Positions 5,336-12,944 of a stretch of 17,824 bases of DNA are shown here, piece by piece. How positions within the stretch are numbered: position 1 is the first letter of the stretch; each line of letters starts with the position of its first letter. The stretch comes from an uncultured Erysipelotrichaceae bacterium (GTDB lineage Bacteria > Bacillota_I > Bacilli_A > RF39 > UBA660). The position numbers and the translations under genes are program-made. The DNA lies in the NCBI GenBank assembly GCA_902795755.1, contig CADBMO010000116.1:1-17824 (forward strand). The letters run 5' to 3'. The notes below the pieces were generated by a model. That model worked only from the letters and a program-made list of their open reading frames with translations. It was not told the DNA's origin and searched no databases.

Positions 5336-6262
5336 ATGAAACATATTAGTGTTTTACTAAATGAATCAATTCATGCCTTAAACTTAAAGGAAGATGGTAT
5401 CTACGTAGATGCTACCCTTGGTTATGCTGGTCACTCGAGTGCAATCTTGAAAAGGATTAAAAAGGGAAAACTATATGCTTTCGACCAAGATGAAACTGCT
5501 AGAAAGCATAGTGAAAACGTTCTTAAAGATATTGGTAATAACTATGAAATAATTGCAAGTAACTTCGTTAATTTAAAAGAAGAACTAGCAAAAAGAGGTG
5601 TTACTAGTATTGATGGTATATTATTTGATTTAGGAGTATCTTCTCCCCAATTAGATGATGCCGCAAGGGGGTTTAGTTTTCACGCTGATGCAAAGCTTGA
5701 CATGAGGATGAATCAAAGTCAAAGTCTTAGTGCCTATGAGGTTGTAAATAATTATTCATATGAAGATTTAAAAAGAATAATTAAAGACTATGGTGAAGAA
5801 AAATATGCTTCAATAATTGCAAAGAAAATAGTTGAAGAAAGACTAAATGGTGATATAAAAACCACGATGCAATTAAATGATGTTATACAAAATGCAGTAC
5901 CTGCAAAGTATAAAAGATTAACGCATCCTTCTAGAAGAACTTTTCAAGCAATTAGAATTGAAGTGAACAAAGAATTAAGTATATTACCAACCGCCTTAAA
6001 TGACGCGATAGATATGTTAAAAGTTGGTGGTGTAATTGCGGTAATTACTTTTCATTCACTAGAAGATAGAATATGTAAACAAGTATTTAAAAAACGTTCA
6101 GAAATAGACGATATATATAAAAATATGCCTGTAGTGCCTGACAATAAAAAGCCAGAATTAAAGGTATTAAAAAAGGTTAGTCCTTCAAAAGAGGAGTTAG
6201 AAAATAACAAACGAAGTAGAAGCGCAACACTTAGGTGTGCTATAAAAGAAAGGAATGATTAA
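5336..6262 (+). CDS. rsmH: 16S rRNA (cytosine(1402)-N4)-methyltransferase RsmH
   Basis: A protein of 308 residues. RsmH adds the N4-methyl group to C1402 of 16S rRNA in the ribosomal P site, with S-adenosylmethionine. Family motifs in order: H3-I-S-V-L-L-N-E, V24-D-A-T-L-G-Y-A-G-H-S (cofactor loop), F97-D-L-G-V-S-S-P-Q-L-D, R111-G-F-S-F, L121-D-M-R-M-N, T196-H-P-S-R-R-T-F-Q-A-I-R-I, V230-G-G-V, and I237-T-F-H-S-L-E-D-R. The length is typical and nothing essential is missing. ATG 5336 abuts the mraZ stop codon; GGAG at 5326-5329 inside mraZ gives the ribosome binding site, so translation is probably coupled. The former name mraW reflects its place as second gene of the division cluster. Confidence 0.97.
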   Translation: MKHISVLLNESIHALNLKEDGIYVDATLGYAGHSSAILKRIKKGKLYAFDQDETARKHSENVLKDIGNNYEIIASNFVNLKEELAKRGVTSIDGILFDLGVSSPQLDDAARGFSFHADAKLDMRMNQSQSLSAYEVVNNYSYEDLKRIIKDYGEEKYASIIAKKIVEERLNGDIKTTMQLNDVIQNAVPAKYKRLTHPSRRTFQAIRIEVNKELSILPTALNDAIDMLKVGGVIAVITFHSLEDRICKQVFKKRSEIDDIYKNMPVVPDNKKPELKVLKKVSPSKEELENNKRSRSATLRCAIKERND

Positions 6263-6263
6263 A

Positions 6264-6551
6264 ATGGCAAGGAATAAAAGAAAAAAGACAAAGTTTGAAA
6301 AAATTATGTCTATCTTAACAGTATTTACCGTTGCAATAGTATTTGTATCATTTTTATTTTTTAAGGCACAACTAGCATCTGTAAATATAGAAGTTGAAAA
6401 ACTTAAAAAAGATGTTGCGAAACAAGAAAAGGTAAACGAGAGTTTAACAATGAAACAAAACGAATTAATTTCATTAGAAAACATGCAATTAGTTGCAGCG
6501 GAAGAAGGATTGGAGTATAATAATAGTAACGTTATAGTAATACAAAAATAA
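6264..6551 (+). CDS. ftsL: FtsL-like cell division protein
   Basis: A protein of 95 residues with FtsL architecture: a very basic cytoplasmic start (A-R-N-K-R-K-K-T-K), one membrane helix (about 12-33), and an extracellular coiled coil (about 38-72), ending V77-A-A-E-E-G-L-E-Y-N-N-S-N-V, like the closing 'A...GL' pattern of FtsL. FtsL joins DivIC/FtsB and DivIB/FtsQ to activate septal wall synthesis by FtsW and the class B PBP. Sequence conservation in this family is low, so position is the main support: it lies between rsmH and a class B PBP. ATG 6264 is chosen because AAAGGA (6249-6254) is nine bases away; an ATG at 6255 would overlap rsmH and lie against the ribosome binding site. Confidence 0.85.
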   Translation: MARNKRKKTKFEKIMSILTVFTVAIVFVSFLFFKAQLASVNIEVEKLKKDVAKQEKVNESLTMKQNELISLENMQLVAAEEGLEYNNSNVIVIQK

Positions 6552-6560
6552 GGTGATATT

Positions 6561-8684
6561 ATGAAAAGAGAAATATTAGGTAAAAACAAGAGTGCTGTAT
6601 TCAAAGTTTTTATTATAGTATTTTTTCTTTTTTTAATTGTAATAATTTTAAGATTAGCTTTTTTGTGTTTATCTGGAAAAGTAGATGGAACAGACTTAAA
6701 AGAGTTTGCTAAAAAGAGAAATACTAAAAAAGAAGTTTTATATGCTTTAAGAGGTAATATATATGATATAAATGGTGATGTACTTGCACAAACCATTAAT
6801 TCATATACTTTAATAGCGTATTTAGATAAAAGTAGGAGTGAAGGTTTTAAAGTTCCACAACACGTTGTAGATAAGGAAGACACAGCTAAAAAACTCGCAC
6901 CAATTTTGGACATGGACGAAAACAAGATTCTAAAAATATTAAATAAAAAAGCCTACCAGGTAGAATTTGGAACAAAGGGGAAAGGACTTACTGAATTACA
7001 AAAAGAAGAAATTGAAAAACTTGGATTATATGGCCTTGATTTTATAACAACACATAAAAGATATTATCCAAATAATACTTTTTTATCATACGTTGTCGGA
7101 TACACGGTAACAAAAGAAAATGGTGATATGAAAGGTGAACTTGGAATAGAAAAAAAATATAATGATAGCATGACTGGTACCAATGGATACGTTGAGTATC
7201 AAAAAGATTTAAATGGTTATAAATTTCCAAATTCAAATGAAATAAGAAAAGAAAAGGTAGATGGAAATGACGTATATTTAACGATTGATTCTAACGTTCA
7301 AATGTCATTAGAATCCACCATAAAAAAAGCGGCAGAAAACTCTAAAGCTGATTGGATAGTTGCCGTAGTTGCAGATGCTAAAACAGGAAGGATACTAGGC
7401 TCTGGTACTTATCCAACGTTTAATCCAAATACTAGGGATATAGAAAATTATTTAAATCCTTTAGTATCATATTCTTATGAACCTGGTTCTGTTATGAAAA
7501 TATATAGTTATATGGCCGCATTAGAGAATAATCCAAATTTTGACCCTAATAGTGCAACATGTTTTACAGGGCCTTATAAAATTGGTGATGATACAATTAA
7601 GGACTGGAATAAAACAGGATGGGGTGAAGTATCTTACAAAAAAGGATTTACTTTGTCTTCTAACACGTGTGTTGCAAACATGATAAAAAATTACTTATCT
7701 AGGGCAAAACTAATGGAGTTTTATCAAAAACTAGGTTTTGGTACAAAAACTGGTATTGATCTTCCAGATGAATATAGTGGTAAAATAAAATTTAAATATG
7801 ATGTTGAGGTTGTAAACGCCGGATTTGGTCAAGGTATGACAACCACTGCAATTCAACAAGTAAAAGCCTTAACAGCAGTTGCTAATAATGGCACTTTACT
7901 TAGTCCATACATTGTTGAAAAAGTAGTAAATCATGATACAAACGAAGTAATATATAAAGCAGAAGTTAAAGAAGGCGAGAAAGTAGCAAGTAACGAAACT
8001 ATTACAACTATAAGAGATATGATGTATACGGTTGTAAACGGTGATCCTTCTGAAGCAACGGGTACTAATTATAAGTTAGATGGATATGATTTGATTGGTA
8101 AAACTGGTACTGCACAAATTGCAAATCCAAGAACTGGTAAGTATTATACTGGGGCAACTGACTATATTACGTCATTTGCAGGAATGTATCCAAAAGATGA
8201 TCCAAAAGTTATTGTTTATGTTGCAATTCAAAGAAATAAAAACTCTAATGTTTTATTTGATACAGTAAAAGAAATTGTAAAAGATACCGCAAAGTACTTA
8301 GAAATATTTGATGATTCACCTGAAGTAAGTAGTGATGTAAAGATTATAAAAATAGGTAATTATAAAAACATGAGTAGTACGGATGCAAAAAATGCAGTAG
8401 GTAAACTTGGTATAAATTGTATTGTATTAGGAGATGGTAATAAGGTTGTAAGTCAATATCCAAATAGTAATACTAAATTAAATACCAAAGATAAAGTATA
8501 TTTATTTACTAATGATAAAGAAACTAAAATGCCTAATTTAATTGGTACATCAATTAAGGAAGCTAGAATTATACTTGGTAGATTAAAGATTAAATATAAT
8601 ATTGAAGCTTCTGGATACATAAAAGAACAAAGTATAGAACAAGACGTTAAAGTGGGTAAAAATGATAAAGTAATATTAAAATAA
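6561..8684 (+). CDS. Class B penicillin-binding protein with two PASTA domains (division transpeptidase)
   Basis: A protein of 707 residues: short cytoplasmic start, membrane anchor (about 13-37), PBP dimerisation/pedestal domain (about 58-225, with R64-G-N-I-Y-D), transpeptidase domain (about 235-580) and two C-terminal PASTA repeats (about 592-652 and 655-707). Catalytic motifs are intact: S310-V-M-K313, with the acylated serine, S366-S-N368, and K514-T-G516. It crosslinks peptidoglycan stem peptides outside the membrane. The mraZ-rsmH-ftsL position and the PASTA pair place it with PbpB/PBP2x/SpoVD-type proteins that make the septum or spore wall; I give no symbol because these cannot be separated here. 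The start has GGTGAT three bases upstream of ATG. The gene ends in a terminator, so mraY, murD and ftsW do not follow in this transcript. Confidence 0.95.
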   Translation: MKREILGKNKSAVFKVFIIVFFLFLIVIILRLAFLCLSGKVDGTDLKEFAKKRNTKKEVLYALRGNIYDINGDVLAQTINSYTLIAYLDKSRSEGFKVPQHVVDKEDTAKKLAPILDMDENKILKILNKKAYQVEFGTKGKGLTELQKEEIEKLGLYGLDFITTHKRYYPNNTFLSYVVGYTVTKENGDMKGELGIEKKYNDSMTGTNGYVEYQKDLNGYKFPNSNEIRKEKVDGNDVYLTIDSNVQMSLESTIKKAAENSKADWIVAVVADAKTGRILGSGTYPTFNPNTRDIENYLNPLVSYSYEPGSVMKIYSYMAALENNPNFDPNSATCFTGPYKIGDDTIKDWNKTGWGEVSYKKGFTLSSNTCVANMIKNYLSRAKLMEFYQKLGFGTKTGIDLPDEYSGKIKFKYDVEVVNAGFGQGMTTTAIQQVKALTAVANNGTLLSPYIVEKVVNHDTNEVIYKAEVKEGEKVASNETITTIRDMMYTVVNGDPSEATGTNYKLDGYDLIGKTGTAQIANPRTGKYYTGATDYITSFAGMYPKDDPKVIVYVAIQRNKNSNVLFDTVKEIVKDTAKYLEIFDDSPEVSSDVKIIKIGNYKNMSSTDAKNAVGKLGINCIVLGDGNKVVSQYPNSNTKLNTKDKVYLFTNDKETKMPNLIGTSIKEARIILGRLKIKYNIEASGYIKEQSIEQDVKVGKNDKVILK

Positions 8685-8698
8685 TATTACTTTTTTTT
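8667..8698 (+). terminator. Intrinsic terminator of the mraZ operon
   Basis: Perfect 11-bp stem AAAGTAATATT / AATATTACTTT (8667-8677 and 8683-8693) with loop AAAAT, then a T tract to 8698. The stop codon TAA (8682-8684) is at the loop/right-arm junction. Confidence 0.85.
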
Positions 8699-8713
8699 AT
8701 TAATAAAATATTG

Positions 8714-8719
8714 TACAAT
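8714..8719 (+). promoter_or_regulatory. Candidate -10 element for the U32-family gene
   Basis: TACAAT lies 15 bases before the ATG at 8735, just downstream of the mraZ-operon terminator. The -35 position falls in the terminator T tract (TTTTTT), a poor match. Transcription would begin near 8726, at the GGTGAT ribosome binding site, giving a nearly leaderless transcript, so this assignment is tentative. Confidence 0.35.
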
Positions 8720-8734
8720 ATTATTGGTGATATT

Positions 8735-10882
8735 ATGAAGCGAGTAGAACTTTTAGCCCCAGCTGGTAACATGGAATCGTTAATTGCAGCAATAAAGGCA
8801 GGATGTGACGCAGTTTATTTATCTGGTAAATTATATGGTGCAAGAGCATTTGCGGGTAATTTTGATAATGATGATATTATAAAAGCTATTAATCTAGCAC
8901 ATTTATATGGTGTAAGAGTTTATGTTACTATTAATACCATTATATATGAAAGTGAAGTATCTGGTTTTATAGACTATGTTAGATTTTTACATAAAAATAA
9001 TGTAGATGCGGTATTAATACAAGATTTTGGTATGCTTGATTTAGTTAGAAAAAAGTTTCCAAATTTAGAAGTTCATGCTTCAACCCAAATGCATATTCAT
9101 AATTATGAAGGCGCTTTACTCGCTAAAAAACTAGGGATAAAAAGAGTGGTTATGGCAAGAGAAACACCGCTAGATATAATAAAAAAAATAAATGATGAAA
9201 TAGATATTGAAACCGAAGTATTTATTCATGGTGCATTATGCATATCATATTCTGGGCAGTGTCTAGCAAGTACTTTAATAGGGCCTAGAAGTGCTAATAG
9301 AGGTACGTGCGCTGGAATTTGTAGAAAGGCGTATAATTTGTATGACGAATTTAATAATAAATTAAATGATGATAGATATTTATTAAGTTCTAAAGAATTA
9401 TGTACCATAAAAGATATTAAAAAAATAATAGAATCTGGTGTTAGTAGTTTGAAAATAGAAGGTAGAATGAAAAGACCAGAGTATGTTTATATGGTTGTAA
9501 GCATGTATAAAAAAGCAATTGATAATTACTATGATACTGGAAAAGTAATAATTAACGATGATGATATTATAAACCTTAAAAAAATGTATAACAGAGATTT
9601 TACTAATGGTTTTATGATGGGTGAAAAAAATAATAGTTTTACTTATGAAAAAAGACCAAACCATATTGGTATTAAAGTTGGAAGTGTACTTAGTAAAATT
9701 GGTAATGATTTAAAAATTAAATTATTTGATAATGTTAATGTACATGATGCACTTAGAGTATTAGATGATAAAGAGGATAAAGGTATCGTTATAAACAAAA
9801 TGTTTATTAATGGAAAAAGCGTTTCAAGTGCACATAAAAATGATGTTATAACCATCAAATATGATGGTTATGTACAAAAGGGAAAAGATGTTTTATTAAC
9901 CACCGATTATAATTTAATAGATGATATTAATCTAAAAATTAAAAACAAAAGACGCAGTATACCAATTGATATAAGCGTTAGTATAAAAAGGGGTAAAAAC
10001 GTAGTATTAACTGCATCTGATGGTACAAACAAAGTTAATTATGATAGTGGTATTAAACCAGAAGATAGCATAAAAGCGCCATTAAGTACTCACTCGGTAA
10101 AAAAACAGCTATTAAAAACAAATGATACGGTGTATGAAGTTTCTAATATAATAGTTGATTTAGATGATAATTTATTTATACCAGTAGGAATAATTAATGA
10201 ATTAAGAAGGCATCTACTAAGTATGTTAGATGAAAAAAGATTGTATAAAAGTAATTTTAAAGAGTGCAATTATACTATTGATTTACCAAATTTTGATAAG
10301 GTTAGAAAAAAGAGTGTTCTTACAAATGATATAAATGAGTATAAGAACTATGATTTAATATATACAAGTATTAAAAATAACATAACTGATAATATGGTAT
10401 ACAAATTACCAAGGGTAATATATAATTATGAAGATTATAATAAAAAGGTTTTAATTGGTGAGTTAGGTAGTATTTTAAAATATAATATATTTGATACTGA
10501 TTTTTCCTTTAACGTAGTTAATTCATATGCGGTAGCATTTTTACATAGTATGGGGGCAGATATTGTTACACTTTCTTATGAGTTGAACTTTAAACAAACT
10601 AAAGACATAGTAGAAGCTTATGAAAAAAGGTACCATAAACATCCTAACTTACAAGTTATTTCGTACGCTTATCCAGAAGCTATGATATGTAAATATGATA
10701 TAAATAATAAATATAAAGTTAATTATAGTTATTTAGAAGATGAATATAAAAACAGGTATAAAATAGTAAGTAATAAAGGCTTTATGACCATTTATAATTA
10801 TAAGCCAATTAAAATTACTAACCATGATGAATATTATAAAATAGGTATAAATTATTTAAGGGAAAACAAAAAAGACTTTTAA
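8735..10882 (+). CDS. U32-family protein with DUF3656-like domain, probable RNA C/U-hydroxylation enzyme
   Basis: A protein of 715 residues from ATG 8735 (GGTGAT three bases upstream; an in-frame TTG at 8711 is rejected because it lies in the promoter). The N-terminal TIM-barrel-like part begins E5-L-L-A-P-A-G and continues with D25-A-V-Y-L-S-G. The U32 hallmark follows: H165-G-A-L-C169, S173-G-Q-C176, R189-G-T-C192 and C196, a four-cysteine set expected to hold an iron-sulfur cluster. Residues about 385-480 resemble DUF3656, ending in K-T-N-D-T-V-Y-E-V and N-E-L-R-R. Although long called peptidases, characterised relatives make 5-hydroxycytidine in 23S rRNA (RlhA, which has DUF3656) or 5-hydroxyuridine in tRNA (TrhP). 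The DUF3656 resemblance favours an RlhA-like role, but the substrate is not proven. The gene is monocistronic, flanked by terminators. Confidence 0.88.
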   Translation: MKRVELLAPAGNMESLIAAIKAGCDAVYLSGKLYGARAFAGNFDNDDIIKAINLAHLYGVRVYVTINTIIYESEVSGFIDYVRFLHKNNVDAVLIQDFGMLDLVRKKFPNLEVHASTQMHIHNYEGALLAKKLGIKRVVMARETPLDIIKKINDEIDIETEVFIHGALCISYSGQCLASTLIGPRSANRGTCAGICRKAYNLYDEFNNKLNDDRYLLSSKELCTIKDIKKIIESGVSSLKIEGRMKRPEYVYMVVSMYKKAIDNYYDTGKVIINDDDIINLKKMYNRDFTNGFMMGEKNNSFTYEKRPNHIGIKVGSVLSKIGNDLKIKLFDNVNVHDALRVLDDKEDKGIVINKMFINGKSVSSAHKNDVITIKYDGYVQKGKDVLLTTDYNLIDDINLKIKNKRRSIPIDISVSIKRGKNVVLTASDGTNKVNYDSGIKPEDSIKAPLSTHSVKKQLLKTNDTVYEVSNIIVDLDDNLFIPVGIINELRRHLLSMLDEKRLYKSNFKECNYTIDLPNFDKVRKKSVLTNDINEYKNYDLIYTSIKNNITDNMVYKLPRVIYNYEDYNKKVLIGELGSILKYNIFDTDFSFNVVNSYAVAFLHSMGADIVTLSYELNFKQTKDIVEAYEKRYHKHPNLQVISYAYPEAMICKYDINNKYKVNYSYLEDEYKNRYKIVSNKGFMTIYNYKPIKITNHDEYYKIGINYLRENKKDF

Positions 10883-10891
10883 GTCTTTTTT
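10868..10891 (+). terminator. Intrinsic terminator of the U32-family gene
   Basis: AAAAAAGACTT / AAGTCTTTTTT (10868-10878 and 10881-10891), an 11-bp stem with a TT centre (realistically a four-base loop), whose right arm is also the T tract. The stop codon (10880-10882) is at the tip of the hairpin. The A-rich left arm would also permit some termination of minus-strand transcripts. Confidence 0.8.
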
Positions 10892-10892
10892 A

Positions 10893-10921
10893 TTGTATTT
10901 TTTAAAAAATTATAGTACAAT
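10893..10921 (+). promoter_or_regulatory. Promoter of the phosphorelay operon
   Basis: TTGTAT (10893-10898), a 17-base spacer and TACAAT (10916-10921), directly after the preceding terminator. Transcription would start near 10928, about 24 bases before the Hpt start codon. No other promoter or terminator is evident up to 17362, so five genes probably form one transcript. Confidence 0.7.
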
Positions 10922-10951
10922 AATTTATATAGTAGGAAAGTAGGTTTTATT

Positions 10952-11311
10952 ATGGATAAAAAAGAATTTTTAATAAGTAAGGGTGTAGATGCTGAAACAG
11001 CTATTGAAAACATGATGGGAATGGACATATATGATGAAATGATTCATGATTATATGGAATCACTTCCTAATGACTTTAATACTTTAATAAATTATAAAAA
11101 TACAGGAGATATAGCAAATTATGCAATTCAAGTACATGCTATGAAAAGTAATGCAAGAAGTTTTGGTTTTATGAAACTTGGAGAAATTGCATATGCTCAC
11201 GAAATGAAAAGTAAAGAAAATGATGTTGCTTTTATAAATGAACATTTTGGTGAACTTGAAAGTGCTGTAAATGAAGTTGAAGCTATATTAGAAGAATATA
11301 AGAATTTATAA
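10952..11311 (+). CDS. Free-standing histidine phosphotransfer (Hpt) protein
   Basis: A protein of 119 residues, all helical, without membrane segment. The Hpt signature is A58-I-Q-V-H62-A-M-K65-S-N-A-R-S-F-G, matching the HxxKxxAxxxG core, in which the His carries the phosphoryl group and the Lys supports it. A following amphipathic helix (75-88) and a last helix (about 98-117) complete the four-helix bundle. The preceding residues F42-N-T-L-I-N-Y-K and the D53-I-A-N-Y sequence correspond to the helices before the active His. Hpt proteins shuttle phosphate between the receiver of a hybrid kinase and a final response regulator; both partner types are encoded directly downstream, in the same orientation. 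It is the promoter-proximal gene, 18 bases before the response regulator. The domain call is strong for a family of low sequence identity. Confidence 0.85.
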   Translation: MDKKEFLISKGVDAETAIENMMGMDIYDEMIHDYMESLPNDFNTLINYKNTGDIANYAIQVHAMKSNARSFGFMKLGEIAYAHEMKSKENDVAFINEHFGELESAVNEVEAILEEYKNL

Positions 11312-11329
11312 TATAAAGGGGTGCTAGAT

Positions 11330-12931
11330 ATGGAAGATACATTATTTAATGAGTTAAAAAAACTTGTATTTAAAACTATTAATAATATATATCTTATGGA
11401 TGTTGTAAACGATATAATATATACTTATAAATATGAGGATACTCTTATTAATTTAAATAAGGAATCGTTAAGTGAATATTTACAAAATATGTCAAGTAAA
11501 GTAGAATCTTCAGATTTAAAGGAATACATGAATAACGTTTCAATACCTAAGTTAATGGAGCAATCTATATCTAATGGTGGATATAGTTCTTTTGCGTACA
11601 AGTTATTAAATGGACAAATGTATAAAAATACATCTACAGTAATTAACATAAATGGTAATAATTGTGTTTTGGTGCTAGAAGAAAAGGCAAATACACAAAC
11701 TAATAATAAAACCGATGATACTAAGTATAACTCTTTAATTGAAATTGTTGCTGATGCAATGCTTAAGGTTCATAACGTGTATAACATGGATGAAAGAATA
11801 CTTGCAAACAAAGATAGTGTAAGACAATACGTAGATTCTATTTTTAGCGGTATTACTAACTCATATCCAGAATTAAAAAAAGCTTTTACAGAGAAAGCTA
11901 TTAACGTATCAGGTAGAGAAGATGATACGATTTTGATCGTTGATGATGATAAATTAACCAGAACAATGATAAAGAAAATATTTGAAGGTGAATATAAAAT
12001 TGTTGAAGCTACTAACGGAAGGGAAGCAATAGATTATCTAAAAGAAAATGATAAAAAAGGTTATATGGAAGCATCTGATCACGTAGTTAGTATTTTCTTA
12101 GATCTTACAATGCCTGTATTAGATGGATTTGCTGTTTTAAATCATTTAAGTCAAAAAGGCGTTTTAAACAAACTTCCGGTAATTATAATATCTGGTGATT
12201 ATGAAAAAGAAACAAAATCTAGGGTTTATAGTTATAACATAGCAGATATGCTTGAAAAACCTTTTGATTTTGAGGTTGTAAGACATAGAATTAAAAACTT
12301 TATTAATTTGTATAAATCTAGTAATTCATTAGATAATTTAATTAGTGATCAAACTAATAATTTAAAAAACATTATTGATTCATATATAAAGGCATATATG
12401 GTTGATTATAATGAGGATGTTAATAAAATATCTAAGTATACAGAATTATTAGCAAATAAAGTAATGAATGATTATGATGAATTTGATTTGACACAAAATA
12501 AAATAGAAAAAATTAAGGGTGCGGTAATGTATTATGACATTGGTTTTTATTCAGTACCTAGAAGTGTATTAAGTAAAGATGGTAACTATACAGAAGAAGA
12601 ATTAGCGTTTATTAAAAACTATCCTGTATTTAGTTCTAACGTGCTTGATTACGTGCTAAATAAAACTAATGATGAAGCATATAAAGATATTGCAAAAAAT
12701 ATTTGTAAGCATTATCATGAAAACTTTGATGGAACTGGTTTTCCAAACAATTTAAGTGGTAATGATATTCCTATAGAAGCACAAATAGCTGCAATTGCAA
12801 TAGCATACAATAATTTAAGAAAAACAAACTATAATCCAGATGATTATATAATTGATAAGTCTGGTACTGCTTTTAATCCAAAAATAGTTGGAAGTTTTAT
12901 GAAGATATCAAACGAATTTAGAAATATTTAA
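11330..12931 (+). CDS. Response regulator with degenerate HD-GYP-like output domain
   Basis: A protein of 533 residues from ATG 11330 (AAAGGGG eight bases upstream; GTG 11321 rejected). Residues 1-120 are an unrecognised, possibly PAS-like domain and 135-195 a helical linker. A receiver domain spans about 200-325: D205-D-D acidic pocket, phospho-acceptor D258 in F-L-D-L-T-M-P, S288 and K310-P. The C-terminal part (about 355-533) follows HD-GYP order: a helix with K369-Y-T-E-L-L-A, M400-Y-Y-D-I-G-F in place of LHDIGK, V409-P-R-S-V-L, T421-E-E-E, then Y462-H-E-N-F-D-G-T-G-F-P in place of HHExxDGxGYP. The catalytic HD His is Tyr (Y402), the Lys is Phe (F406) and one His of HHE is Tyr, so c-di-GMP hydrolysis is unlikely. 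It probably works as a phosphorylation-dependent interaction module. No DNA-binding domain is present. Confidence 0.82.
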   Translation: MEDTLFNELKKLVFKTINNIYLMDVVNDIIYTYKYEDTLINLNKESLSEYLQNMSSKVESSDLKEYMNNVSIPKLMEQSISNGGYSSFAYKLLNGQMYKNTSTVININGNNCVLVLEEKANTQTNNKTDDTKYNSLIEIVADAMLKVHNVYNMDERILANKDSVRQYVDSIFSGITNSYPELKKAFTEKAINVSGREDDTILIVDDDKLTRTMIKKIFEGEYKIVEATNGREAIDYLKENDKKGYMEASDHVVSIFLDLTMPVLDGFAVLNHLSQKGVLNKLPVIIISGDYEKETKSRVYSYNIADMLEKPFDFEVVRHRIKNFINLYKSSNSLDNLISDQTNNLKNIIDSYIKAYMVDYNEDVNKISKYTELLANKVMNDYDEFDLTQNKIEKIKGAVMYYDIGFYSVPRSVLSKDGNYTEEELAFIKNYPVFSSNVLDYVLNKTNDEAYKDIAKNICKHYHENFDGTGFPNNLSGNDIPIEAQIAAIAIAYNNLRKTNYNPDDYIIDKSGTAFNPKIVGSFMKISNEFRNI

Positions 12932-12944
12932 AGAAGGTGATACT

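Noticed and set aside
6197..6925. Long minus-strand open frame (242 codons) opposite ftsL and the start of the PBP gene
   Set aside because: It is a low-complexity Ser/Phe/Leu-rich shadow of two well-supported genes, with no recognised motif.
8711..8734. TTG start for the U32-family gene
   Set aside because: It lies in the candidate -10 region and has no ribosome binding site; ATG 8735 gives the family's normal N-terminus.
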